A stretch of DNA of 64,000 bases, taken from positions 1 to 64,000 of the forward strand of contig JBMDXA010000226.1 in the NCBI GenBank assembly GCA_048594725.1. The letters are read 5' to 3'. Under the pieces are notes generated by a model. That model was given only the letters and a program-made list of their open reading frames with translations. It was not told the origin of the DNA and searched no databases. This DNA comes from JAFDZV01 sp048594725. GTDB lineage: Bacteria; Bacteroidota; Ignavibacteria; OLB7. Position numbers and translations under genes: made by a program. Shown piece by piece: positions 52,597-60,372 of this stretch (its first letter is position 1; each line of letters begins with the position of its first letter).

Positions 52597-52805
52597 TGAG
52601 GATGAGGTCCGTTGTCAGTGGTCCGTTGGCGGAACCGGAACCGCAGGAGTGTCCCGGTAATCCCAGGAACAACGACGACGGACTACTGACAGCGGGCGAA
52701 GCCCGCGCACGCACTGCTGACTTTCTGATATGGCCGTCCGGCATTCTACCGAGAAGAACGCACTAAATAGTAAACCCCAAGTAACTCATAATCCGGCCCT
52801 TTTCC

Positions 52806-54851
52806 GTGAAGCATCTCTCTACTACTGCTGCTGCGCTGATGCTGCTGTTCCATCTTCCGGTGCTGGCGCAGGATTCCGATCCCGTGCCCGACCGGCCGCG
52901 CGCCGATAGCCTGGCGCGGGCAGGGGGGCCGGGGACGTCGTTTCGTCTGGTCTTCTACGGCGGCTACGCGCTGAATTTCCATGAGACAACCGCCAGCCTG
53001 TTCACCGGCGGCGGGGAGTGCGGCGCGTTCAACGATGGGGAGGGGGCGGGCCCTGCGATGGGACTGTACGGGGAAATCCCGGTTGCGGGCACCTGGCTCG
53101 ATGTGGTGCTGGGGGGGAGCTTCCTGCAGCGCGGCGGCGAGTTCGGCGAGGTCTATACCGGCGGTCTTCCGGTGCTCGATCCCAACAGCGACCGCTATGT
53201 GCAGCTGCAACGCAAGCATAGCTACACGGCCAACCTGGGCTACGTCTACGGCGAGCTTGGAGTGCGCCTGACGCCCGTTCAGGAATATCCCTTCTACTTC
53301 CGCCTGGCCGGTGCTGCCGGGGCTCCCATCACCGAGGCCACCCACCGCCAGACCGAGGAGATACTGGCGCCGGTGGGAGTGCTCTATCCGGAGACCAATA
53401 CCGCCATACGGGAGGTGTCCAGCGGGGAGATACGCGATGCGGGACTTTCGGTGGCGGTTGCAGGCGCCATCGGCTATCCGTTTCCGCTGAGCCGCCGGAT
53501 CACCGCCTCGCCGGAGATCAGCTATTATTATCCCTTGAACGATGTCACCCCCAATTATCGCTGGCGGATCTCATCGCTTCAGGGGGGCATCGCCCTGCGC
53601 TGGAGCTTCGGACGGCTGCCGGTGGATCATACGCAGGAGCCCCCGGTGATCGCTGCCGACGCCGATGCCGAGCCGCCGTATGTGACTCTTGCGACGGTGA
53701 ATACGAAGAAGCTGGAGATCGTCGAGACCGTGGTGACCGAGACCTTCCCGGTGCTTCCCTATCTCTTCTTCGATCCCTCCAGTTCCGATATCGCGGGGCG
53801 CTACCGCCAGATCCCACCGGATGCAACCGGCGCGTTCGACGAGCAGGAGCTTCCGCATCGCTCCCTTGCCGCCTACTACGATCTGCTGAACATCATCGGC
53901 AGCCGCCTGGCGGCCGATCCCGCCGCACGCATCACGCTGAACGGTACCACCGATGGAACCGAGGTGCCGGTGGCGGGAGCCGCGAACAATCTGGCGCGCG
54001 CGCGCGCGCAGGCGGTGAAGGATTATCTGGTAAAGGTCTGGGGGATAGCGCCGGCGCGGATAGCGGTTACCACCAGCGCACAGCCCACCTATCCCTCCAG
54101 CATGCAGTATGCCGAGGGGGCCGAGGAGAACCGCCGCGTGGAGGTTATCACCACCAGCGACCAGATCCTCCGGCCGATCGTCTTCGAGCGCTTCAAGGAG
54201 CATACGATAGAGCCATCCGAACTCCTCTTCTCGGTGGGTGCCGAGAGCCCGGCCGGCATCCGGGACTGGAAGCTCGATGTCTTTGCCGGAGACCGGAACG
54301 TCTGGAGCCAGGCGGGAACGGGAGAACCTCCCTCCGTTCTTCGATGGGATCTGGATCGCGATGCCGCAGTGCGGATGGCGGAGATGCTGGGCGGCGATGA
54401 CAAGCTCCGTTGCGAGCTGACGATCGTGGACAACGAGGGCCGGGAGGGTCGCTCCGAGTTCGCCGAGCCTGCGCGCAAGGAGATGAGCCCGTTCGAGGTG
54501 AGCCGACTCAGCCTCATCGTCTTCGATTTCGACAAGGCGAACATCAACCCGCAGAACAAAAGGATGATCTCCTCGTTCGTCGCCCGCTCCATGCAGGCAT
54601 CCTCCACGGCCGCCATCACCGGCTCCACCGACCGGCTCGGCGAGCTGGCGCACAACCAGCAGCTCTCCGGAGCGCGCGCGGTGGCCGTGCGCGATCTGAT
54701 CGTGAACGAGCGTCCGGAGGCGGCCATCACCGACGTCAAGGGGGTGGGCCCCTCCAGGCTCCTGTACGACAACGATATCCCGGAAGGGCGGTATTACTGC
54801 CGCACGGTGACCGTGGAGGTGCGTACGCCGATCGCCGATACGATCCGGTAA
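52806..54851 (+). CDS. OmpA-family outer-membrane protein with two OmpA-like domains
   Basis: The 681-residue protein has a signal peptide (AAALMLLFHLPVLA-Q) and a beta-barrel-like region to about residue 275. It has two OmpA-like peptidoglycan-binding domains. One is at about 315-455 (FFDPSSSDIA..., ITLNGTTDGTE..., ARAQAVKDYLV). The other is at about 565-675 (LIVFDFDKANINPQNKRMI, AAITGSTDRLGELAHNQQLSGARAVAVRDLI). It would tie the outer membrane to peptidoglycan. The start is GTG at 52806. Two peptidoglycan modules in one chain are less common than one. The gap before it (52597-52805) shows no gene. Confidence 0.9.
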   Translation: MKHLSTTAAALMLLFHLPVLAQDSDPVPDRPRADSLARAGGPGTSFRLVFYGGYALNFHETTASLFTGGGECGAFNDGEGAGPAMGLYGEIPVAGTWLDVVLGGSFLQRGGEFGEVYTGGLPVLDPNSDRYVQLQRKHSYTANLGYVYGELGVRLTPVQEYPFYFRLAGAAGAPITEATHRQTEEILAPVGVLYPETNTAIREVSSGEIRDAGLSVAVAGAIGYPFPLSRRITASPEISYYYPLNDVTPNYRWRISSLQGGIALRWSFGRLPVDHTQEPPVIAADADAEPPYVTLATVNTKKLEIVETVVTETFPVLPYLFFDPSSSDIAGRYRQIPPDATGAFDEQELPHRSLAAYYDLLNIIGSRLAADPAARITLNGTTDGTEVPVAGAANNLARARAQAVKDYLVKVWGIAPARIAVTTSAQPTYPSSMQYAEGAEENRRVEVITTSDQILRPIVFERFKEHTIEPSELLFSVGAESPAGIRDWKLDVFAGDRNVWSQAGTGEPPSVLRWDLDRDAAVRMAEMLGGDDKLRCELTIVDNEGREGRSEFAEPARKEMSPFEVSRLSLIVFDFDKANINPQNKRMISSFVARSMQASSTAAITGSTDRLGELAHNQQLSGARAVAVRDLIVNERPEAAITDVKGVGPSRLLYDNDIPEGRYYCRTVTVEVRTPIADTIR

Positions 54852-55002
54852 GGGCCTCTGCGGGCATGCCATGTTCCTCCCATGTTTCGCTCCCGGTGTT
54901 TGTTGGGAACCTGCGGCGCACCCCTGTCTCTAACCCTCTCATGCGCTCCTGACAGGGGGGCGTTCAAGCCAGTACACGAGTTCTTTTACCAACAAACGAA
55001 TC

Positions 55003-55731
55003 ATGATGAATAAGAGAATGGGAACAGCGATGGCGATGGTTGCTCTGGTAGGGCTCGCCGTTGGGATCTCGGCCGCCGCGCCGCAGCATGACGGTCCTCG
55101 CCATGGCGGGCCGTGCAAGCACGATCCGAAGATGGCCGAAGCATACAAGGGGCTCTTCGAATCGCTGAAGACGTGGGGGACGGCCAATGTCCTTCCGCAG
55201 CTTCGCGAGTGGAAGAGCGATCTGGATGGCGCCATGTCCGCCGGGGATCTTCGCACCTTGAACGATCTGCGTGCCCGCTCCGCGGCGCTTCGCAACGAGA
55301 GAGCGACCATCGGTGCGGAGATGCGCAAGGCGCGCCAGAGCGATGACAAGGCCGCTGCCGATGCCGCCCATGAGAAGATGAAGGCGCTGCATGAGAAGCA
55401 GAAGGCGATCGGCGAGGAGCTGAAGCCGCTTGCAACCAAGTATCGCTCCACGCTGGAGCAGATCGGAGGCGAGGCCATGCCGAAGTTCGAGACCTGGAGG
55501 GATGAGGCAAAGGCGGTTGCCACGAAGTGGTTCGAGGAGAACAAGAGCACTCTGAGCGAAGAGCAGGTGGGGCATATGGGACGCGGCATGAAGATGTTCG
55601 GCCACTTCGGCGGCCCGAAGATGGGCGGACACCGGATGGTAGCCCGCTTCATGCTCTGGGATGGAAGCAATCCTATCGATCAGGTGAACGAGATGATGTC
55701 GCCCGGCGAGGGCGCTCCCGAACTGCGCTGA
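55003..55731 (+). CDS. Secreted helical protein, unknown function
   Basis: The 242-residue protein has a signal peptide (GTAMAMVALVGLAVGISAA-A), a His-rich start (PQHDGPRHGGPCKHD) and a long helical, Lys/Glu/Ala-rich coiled-coil-like body (residues about 75-150). It ends with a Gly/Met/His-rich stretch (GRGMKMFGHFGGPKMGGH). It superficially resembles Spy/CpxP-type periplasmic proteins but has no clear LTxxQ pair apart from LSEEQVGHM. The His/Met-rich ends could bind metal. A good hairpin terminator follows. Confidence 0.75.
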   Translation: MMNKRMGTAMAMVALVGLAVGISAAAPQHDGPRHGGPCKHDPKMAEAYKGLFESLKTWGTANVLPQLREWKSDLDGAMSAGDLRTLNDLRARSAALRNERATIGAEMRKARQSDDKAAADAAHEKMKALHEKQKAIGEELKPLATKYRSTLEQIGGEAMPKFETWRDEAKAVATKWFEENKSTLSEEQVGHMGRGMKMFGHFGGPKMGGHRMVARFMLWDGSNPIDQVNEMMSPGEGAPELR

Positions 55732-55770
55732 TCGTCTTCCGGGTGAACTGAGTTCCGCTAACGGATTCGG

Positions 55771-55809
55771 CTGCCGCTGCACCAATGGTTGCAGCGGCAG
55801 TTCTCGTTT
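55771..55809 (+). terminator. Rho-independent terminator
   Basis: An 11-bp perfect stem CTGCCGCTGCA/TGCAGCGGCAG (55771-55781 with 55790-55800) is followed by TTCTCGTTT. It ends the upstream helical-protein gene. The rest of 55732-56202 holds no recognised gene. Confidence 0.75.
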
Positions 55810-56118
55810 ATCAGCGGCAATGCAATGCGGCAGGATGTTTCCGGTTCCGGTAGCGGCGAACATCCGGATGCGGAGGAGGCGGGCTTGCATGATAGAAGGG
55901 CGAGTTCTGTGCTCAATGAAGCCCCGCCCCCATGGCCGCACACGGATCGTTGAATATAGGTCGAAACGATTTTTGTTGCAACATAGATTCTGGCTGTGGC
56001 GGTTCATGCACGGGTATTCGCAACGCAGCGGAGATTCATCTGGTATCAAGCTCCGTTTGCTGCCGGAACGATGGATGCACCCGTCATATCCGTTGTCTGC
56101 GATTCAGAATGCAGTGAG

Positions 56119-56150
56119 TTGATCTGCGATCGTAGAGAATCATATCTTCG
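56119..56150 (+). promoter_or_regulatory. Promoter for the HicA-like two-gene module
   Basis: TTG (56119-56121), a 21-base spacer and TATCTTCG (56143-56150) resemble the Bacteroidota pattern. The predicted transcript starts near 56157, which supports the ATG at 56203 rather than the longer open frame. Confidence 0.45.
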
Positions 56151-56202
56151 CTTGAGTGGGTGTCCGCAGGCTGCTCAACCAATACGAGGCGATCTACTAC
56201 CT

Positions 56203-57279
56203 ATGCATATATCCTCCGGTGCGGCACAACGAGAGCTTGATGTCCGGCTCTATCGGCATATCGAGGGGGATGACGAAATTCCATTCGGGATTCTCGCCCA
56301 GGTCCTGGCCGATATTCAACAGGCATTCTATCTCATGGCGATTCAGCAGGAGTCACGTGAGATCAACGAGCGAGCCCGCATCCCTTCGGATATTGAACAG
56401 CGGTATGTTTTGCGTGCTGCCCCATCAAAAACTGGCAGCTATATAATTCCCGCCTATGCGGGTAACCCTGATTCGGAGCTTTCTGCGGATACCGCCATCG
56501 TTGCCACCCTGGATAAGTTCCGGCGATTCTCTCATGCATTGAAACGTTCTCAAGCCAGTGCTCTGCGCGAGATTATTCCGGATGGGCAATTGCGGCGGCG
56601 CATACTGGAGAAATTCCGTTCGATGATCCCCAAGCCGGGAAGCGGATGGATGCTGGAAATGAGATATGGGGATGATGACTCCATCACATTCGGGGTTGAT
56701 ACCCGCCAGGAAATAGGCCAGCTCCTGAAAAAAGAAGCCGGGGACGCCGTAACATATACCGTCACGGGAGAACTGGTGAAAATCGACTTTCAGGCCCGGA
56801 AACTCACGTTGCGTTACCCGGTAACCCAACGCGAGCTCGATTGCTATTATGATCCTTCAATTGAAGAGCTGCTATTACAGAAACGCCGTGAATTGATTCA
56901 GGTTACAGGCATTGCAACGCTTGATGAGCTCGATCATCCCAAGCAGATCAGCCGTGTGGAGGATATTCGGGATGTCGATATATCCCCTTTCATACTTTCT
57001 GAATTCCGGTATGAACATCGCCTACTCCGATTCCGGCAACCACTTGAACTGACGCCGGTTCTGGATGAATCCCAGCAGGTATTGTGCCTGGTGTATCCGG
57101 AGCTTGGTATCGATATCTGCGTTACTACCCGGGATGAGCTTGATATCGCCTTACGAGAGGAAATCGATTTCCTCTGGCGAAACTATGCCCTGGAAGACTC
57201 GGCAATGCTGACTGCCGATGCAGTGGAAGTAAAGAAACGGCTGCTTCAAACTATCGAGGAGGTGCCGTATGCAGTATGA
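56203..57279 (+). CDS. Unrecognised protein preceding a HicA-like gene
   Basis: The 358-residue soluble protein has no signal or membrane segment. An N-terminal helical part (AQRELDVRLYRHIEGDDEIPFGILAQVLADIQQAFYLMA) is followed by mixed alpha/beta sequence. The C-terminal part is strand-rich (LRFRQPLELTPVLDESQQVLCLVYPELGIDICVTTRDELD). I do not recognise the family. The DNA is A/T-richer than its neighbours and codon use differs, suggesting transfer. It overlaps the HicA-like gene by 11 bp, so the two are translationally coupled and probably act together. Possible roles include antitoxin, sensor or effector in a toxin-antitoxin or defence module; none is shown. Confidence 0.7.
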   Translation: MHISSGAAQRELDVRLYRHIEGDDEIPFGILAQVLADIQQAFYLMAIQQESREINERARIPSDIEQRYVLRAAPSKTGSYIIPAYAGNPDSELSADTAIVATLDKFRRFSHALKRSQASALREIIPDGQLRRRILEKFRSMIPKPGSGWMLEMRYGDDDSITFGVDTRQEIGQLLKKEAGDAVTYTVTGELVKIDFQARKLTLRYPVTQRELDCYYDPSIEELLLQKRRELIQVTGIATLDELDHPKQISRVEDIRDVDISPFILSEFRYEHRLLRFRQPLELTPVLDESQQVLCLVYPELGIDICVTTRDELDIALREEIDFLWRNYALEDSAMLTADAVEVKKRLLQTIEEVPYAV

Positions 57280-57574
57280 TACACGGAAAGTGGAGGGCGC
57301 TCTTCTTAAAAAAGGCTTTCAGATGGATAACTCTCACCACCATATGTTCACATACCATACAGCAGACGGGCGGCGAAGCATGGTGAGAACGCGAACCAGC
57401 CATGGATCAAAGACGATCAGTGACTCTCTGATTGCGCAGATGGCGAGACAATGCCGGTTGGCTAAAACTCAGTTTATTGATCTGATAGATTGCCCTCTTA
57501 GCAGGGAGTCCTACGAACGTATCCTGAATGGGCAGGATGCCCTGCCGCAACGATTATCAGCATCGGATGAATAG
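57269..57574 (+). CDS. HicA-like small protein
   Basis: The 101-residue protein resembles HicA mRNA interferases in its first half: EGALLKKGFQMDNSHHHMF matches the helix-GF-loop-SHH layout in which the His is catalytic. Strands follow (YHTADGRRSMVRTRTSHGS). The second half (KTISDSLIAQMARQCRLAKTQFIDLIDCPLS) is helical and longer than in canonical HicA (about 60-80 residues). A normal HicB antitoxin does not follow; instead it is coupled to a 358-residue upstream protein. If active it would cleave mRNA. The family call is from pattern only. Confidence 0.6.
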   Translation: MQYDTRKVEGALLKKGFQMDNSHHHMFTYHTADGRRSMVRTRTSHGSKTISDSLIAQMARQCRLAKTQFIDLIDCPLSRESYERILNGQDALPQRLSASDE

Positions 57575-57915
57575 AGTACCGGCCCAATCGCCGGCCCGCT
57601 GTAGCTAGAGTGGTTCGGATAAAGTGAACCCCCTGAACGCAGCCGTAACCGGCCGGTATTCAGAGGGTTCCGTGTCCACCCCTGGACTACGCAATCATTG
57701 AATTATAACTCTGGCTTCGGACGGAACGTGGAACGAACGGGGCGCGTTCCTGATAGCTCTCTCTGTGCAACCGTGCCGCTCTGCTCGTACGAACACGATG
57801 GCTGCTCTGCCGAGTATCGGTTCCGTCCGAAGCCTGATTCTCCTGCGAATATGCGTTTTGAACCTTAACGTTTTTTCGACATCCGCTCTATGCGGCCACA
57901 ACCGCCCGGAGTCCG
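57575..57915. other. Intergenic region with hairpin and 122-bp inverted-repeat element
   Basis: No gene is seen between the convergent genes. A long hairpin AACCCcCTGAA/TTCAGaGGGTT (57627-57669) may terminate both. A perfect 15-bp inverted repeat, GGCTTCGGACGGAAC (57713-57727) and GTTCCGTCCGAAGCC (57820-57834), encloses 92 bp. This gives a 122-bp unit resembling a miniature inverted-repeat element or a structured RNA. Confidence 0.65.
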
Positions 57916-60084
57916 CTAGCGGGCCAGAACAACCGGTATGGTCTGGAGCCTGCCTGCCGCCATCAGCCGCACGAAATAGACTCCGGAGGGGAGCGTGCCG
58001 CCGTCGAAGCGGAACGTCTTCTCCCCCGCATCCATGATCTGTTCGCTCAGCAGCGCCACCTCGCGCCCGGTGGCATCGGCCACGCTGAGGCGGACATGGG
58101 CGCGGGCCGGGAGCGCTACCTGGATGGCGGTGCCCGAGGAGAACGGGTTCGGCGATGCGTTCCGCAGCATCGCGCCGGATGCCGTGTTCCTGCCCGGGCC
58201 ATCGGCCGAGGCGGGGTTCAGGATGGTATCGGATTGCATCGCATGCCTCCACACTCCCTGGCCGGAGCTTCCCGCATACAGGGTCTTTCCCATGGCGGTG
58301 ATCGCCATGAACGTCACCCCATCCGGAACCGGCTCCGGGCCGTTGAACAGGGGGGTGCTGCCGTTGATATCCATCCATGTATCCCCTTGCAGGATATAGA
58401 GCCGGTTGTACGGTTCCTGGCTGGAACTCATATGCGCGAACACCCTGTTGCCCGCCACCGAGAACGACTGCACGATGACCGTGGAGTCGAGCCCCTGCCC
58501 GTAGTCTTCCCAGCTCTCGCCGCCATCGGTGGAGTGGTAGATCGTCCGTTCCACCGCGATATAGTAGCTACCCTCGTTGTGGGCCAGCACCCCGCGGTAC
58601 GGAAGCTGCGCCGGCAATCCGTTCTGCGAGCGGTTCCAGCTTGCGCCGCCGTTGGTGGAGCGATACAGCCCTCTGAGCGTGGATGCCAGGAAGCTGCTGC
58701 CATCGGTTGCCAGATCGATCACCGGCACCGGCGTGTTGTCCTGTACCGGCAGACCGGTGTTCCCGGCCGTCCAGCTTCTGCCGCCATCGCTGGAGCGGGC
58801 GATGCCGCCATGCTCCCACCGGCTGGTTCCGTGGAAGTTCGAGACGTCATAGAATCCCGCCAGGAGCGTCTGATCGGCGCCGGCCATGGCGGTAAGGTGA
58901 TGGAGCGATTCGCTGATGCCGTCGTTGGAGGGGGTCCAGGAGAGGCCGCTATCGGCCGAGCGATAGATCCCCAGCCCGGTGTAGCTCTTCGACCGCACAT
59001 AGAGCATATCGCCGCTCGTGAGGAACTGTTCGGCATTGATCTGCGACACCTTGCTCCAGGTGGTTCCGCCGTCGGTGGTGCGGTGGATGCCGTTCATCGA
59101 GTTGCTGAGCAGGGCATTGCCCGCCATGCCGAACGCCGAGATGTAGGTTGCTATCAGCCCCGAGTTCAGCGAGTTCCAGGTAACGCCCAGATCGGTGGAG
59201 TGAAATACCCCGGCGTTGGAGCCGCAGTAGAGGTTGTGCCCCTCGCCGGCGAACCGCCCCATCTCCAGATAGCCCGCATCGAACTTCTTCCACGACGTGC
59301 CGTCGAAACGAAAGACCTCGGTAGTGGTGCTGGCCCAGAGGGTGTCGCCGGCTACGGCCATGGAGGTGATTGCCGGATAGTTCCCCCCCAGCGTCTCGAA
59401 CCCCTGGTTGACCCCCTGCCAGGTGATACCGCCGTCGTCGGAGCGATAGACTCCCTGCGTGTGGAACCAGGCGTAGAAGGTGTTCCCGCTGCGCAGAAAC
59501 GATGCCGCCGGGAAGAGCCCCGCCGAATCGATCTTCAACTCCGCCCAGGTCTTGCCGCCGTCGGTGGAGCGGAAATTCCGGAACATGGCGATGCTGGACG
59601 CCAGCAGCGTATCCCCGTGCGCTCCCAGCACATCGGCCATCGCGCCATCCAGCGGCAGATCTCCCGCCACGCTCCAGGTTGCCCCTTCATCGCCTGACAC
59701 CAGCACCGTATCCATGCGGGAGCCGTAGACCTTTCCGTTATCGGTCGCAAGCACGTTGTCCGGAGCGTTTCCGGAGAGCGGCCCCCAGGTTCCTCCCTTG
59801 TCGGTGGAGCGGACCACGTTGCCGTTGAATTTATTTCCCAGAAGCGACGAACCTGCCACGAACAGCTGGTCCGTTATCGGGTTTGTTCCCTTTATCCAGG
59901 AGGTTCCATCGTAGTGGTGGAACCAGGTGTTCCAGAATTCCGCGTAGACCTTCTCTCCATCCACGGCGATGGAGCGTACATAGCCTCCTTCCGGGCCGGA
60001 GGTCCGAGTCCATTGGGCCTGGACGCCGGAGCCGGTGGCCGCCAGTGCGAGCGCGAGCGCCAGCAATCGTCGCATGTTCATCAT
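57916..60084 (-). CDS. Asp-box (BNR) beta-propeller protein with T9SS sorting domain
   Basis: The 722-residue protein has a signal peptide (LLALALALAATGSGVQA-Q). At least nine Asp-box motifs of the form S-x-D-x-G-x-(T/S)-W follow (for example STDKGGTW, STDGGKTW, SDDGGITW, SADSGLSW, STDGGESW), typical of sialidase/Ycf48/sortilin-like propellers. The C-terminal ~80 residues are a type IX sorting domain (NASPNPFSSGTAIQVAL ... LPSGVYFVRLMAAG). It is exported to the surface or medium. No sialidase catalytic residues are evident, so binding is more likely than catalysis. Three candidate ATGs lie at 60084, 60081 and 60075. Confidence 0.93.
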   Translation of the reverse strand: MMNMRRLLALALALAATGSGVQAQWTRTSGPEGGYVRSIAVDGEKVYAEFWNTWFHHYDGTSWIKGTNPITDQLFVAGSSLLGNKFNGNVVRSTDKGGTWGPLSGNAPDNVLATDNGKVYGSRMDTVLVSGDEGATWSVAGDLPLDGAMADVLGAHGDTLLASSIAMFRNFRSTDGGKTWAELKIDSAGLFPAASFLRSGNTFYAWFHTQGVYRSDDGGITWQGVNQGFETLGGNYPAITSMAVAGDTLWASTTTEVFRFDGTSWKKFDAGYLEMGRFAGEGHNLYCGSNAGVFHSTDLGVTWNSLNSGLIATYISAFGMAGNALLSNSMNGIHRTTDGGTTWSKVSQINAEQFLTSGDMLYVRSKSYTGLGIYRSADSGLSWTPSNDGISESLHHLTAMAGADQTLLAGFYDVSNFHGTSRWEHGGIARSSDGGRSWTAGNTGLPVQDNTPVPVIDLATDGSSFLASTLRGLYRSTNGGASWNRSQNGLPAQLPYRGVLAHNEGSYYIAVERTIYHSTDGGESWEDYGQGLDSTVIVQSFSVAGNRVFAHMSSSQEPYNRLYILQGDTWMDINGSTPLFNGPEPVPDGVTFMAITAMGKTLYAGSSGQGVWRHAMQSDTILNPASADGPGRNTASGAMLRNASPNPFSSGTAIQVALPARAHVRLSVADATGREVALLSEQIMDAGEKTFRFDGGTLPSGVYFVRLMAAGRLQTIPVVLAR

Positions 60085-60372
60085 GATCGGTTGGTTTATT
60101 CTTCTGGTCGGTTGATTGGCGGATGCGGTCGCATCTCGTTCGGAATAAATATCCGTATGAGACTTAACGAATTTTCGACGGCATGATGCCGGGTGCTGAA
60201 TCAGCAACACTACCTGCGGGAAACAGCGAAGGCGCAAAGAGATTGATCTTCGTTGCGCCTTCGCGTGCATGATGCATGCAGCATGGATTATAGGGCAGCC
60301 AGGGGCACATTCTCCTTGCCGGCAGGATGGGTGTGGTGATGCGATACGGCCGGAGAAGGAGCCGGCATCGCT

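Noticed and set aside
57595..57915. Insertion sequence next to the HicA-like module
   Set aside because: There is an inverted repeat but no transposase frame and no visible target duplication; retained only as a miniature-element candidate.
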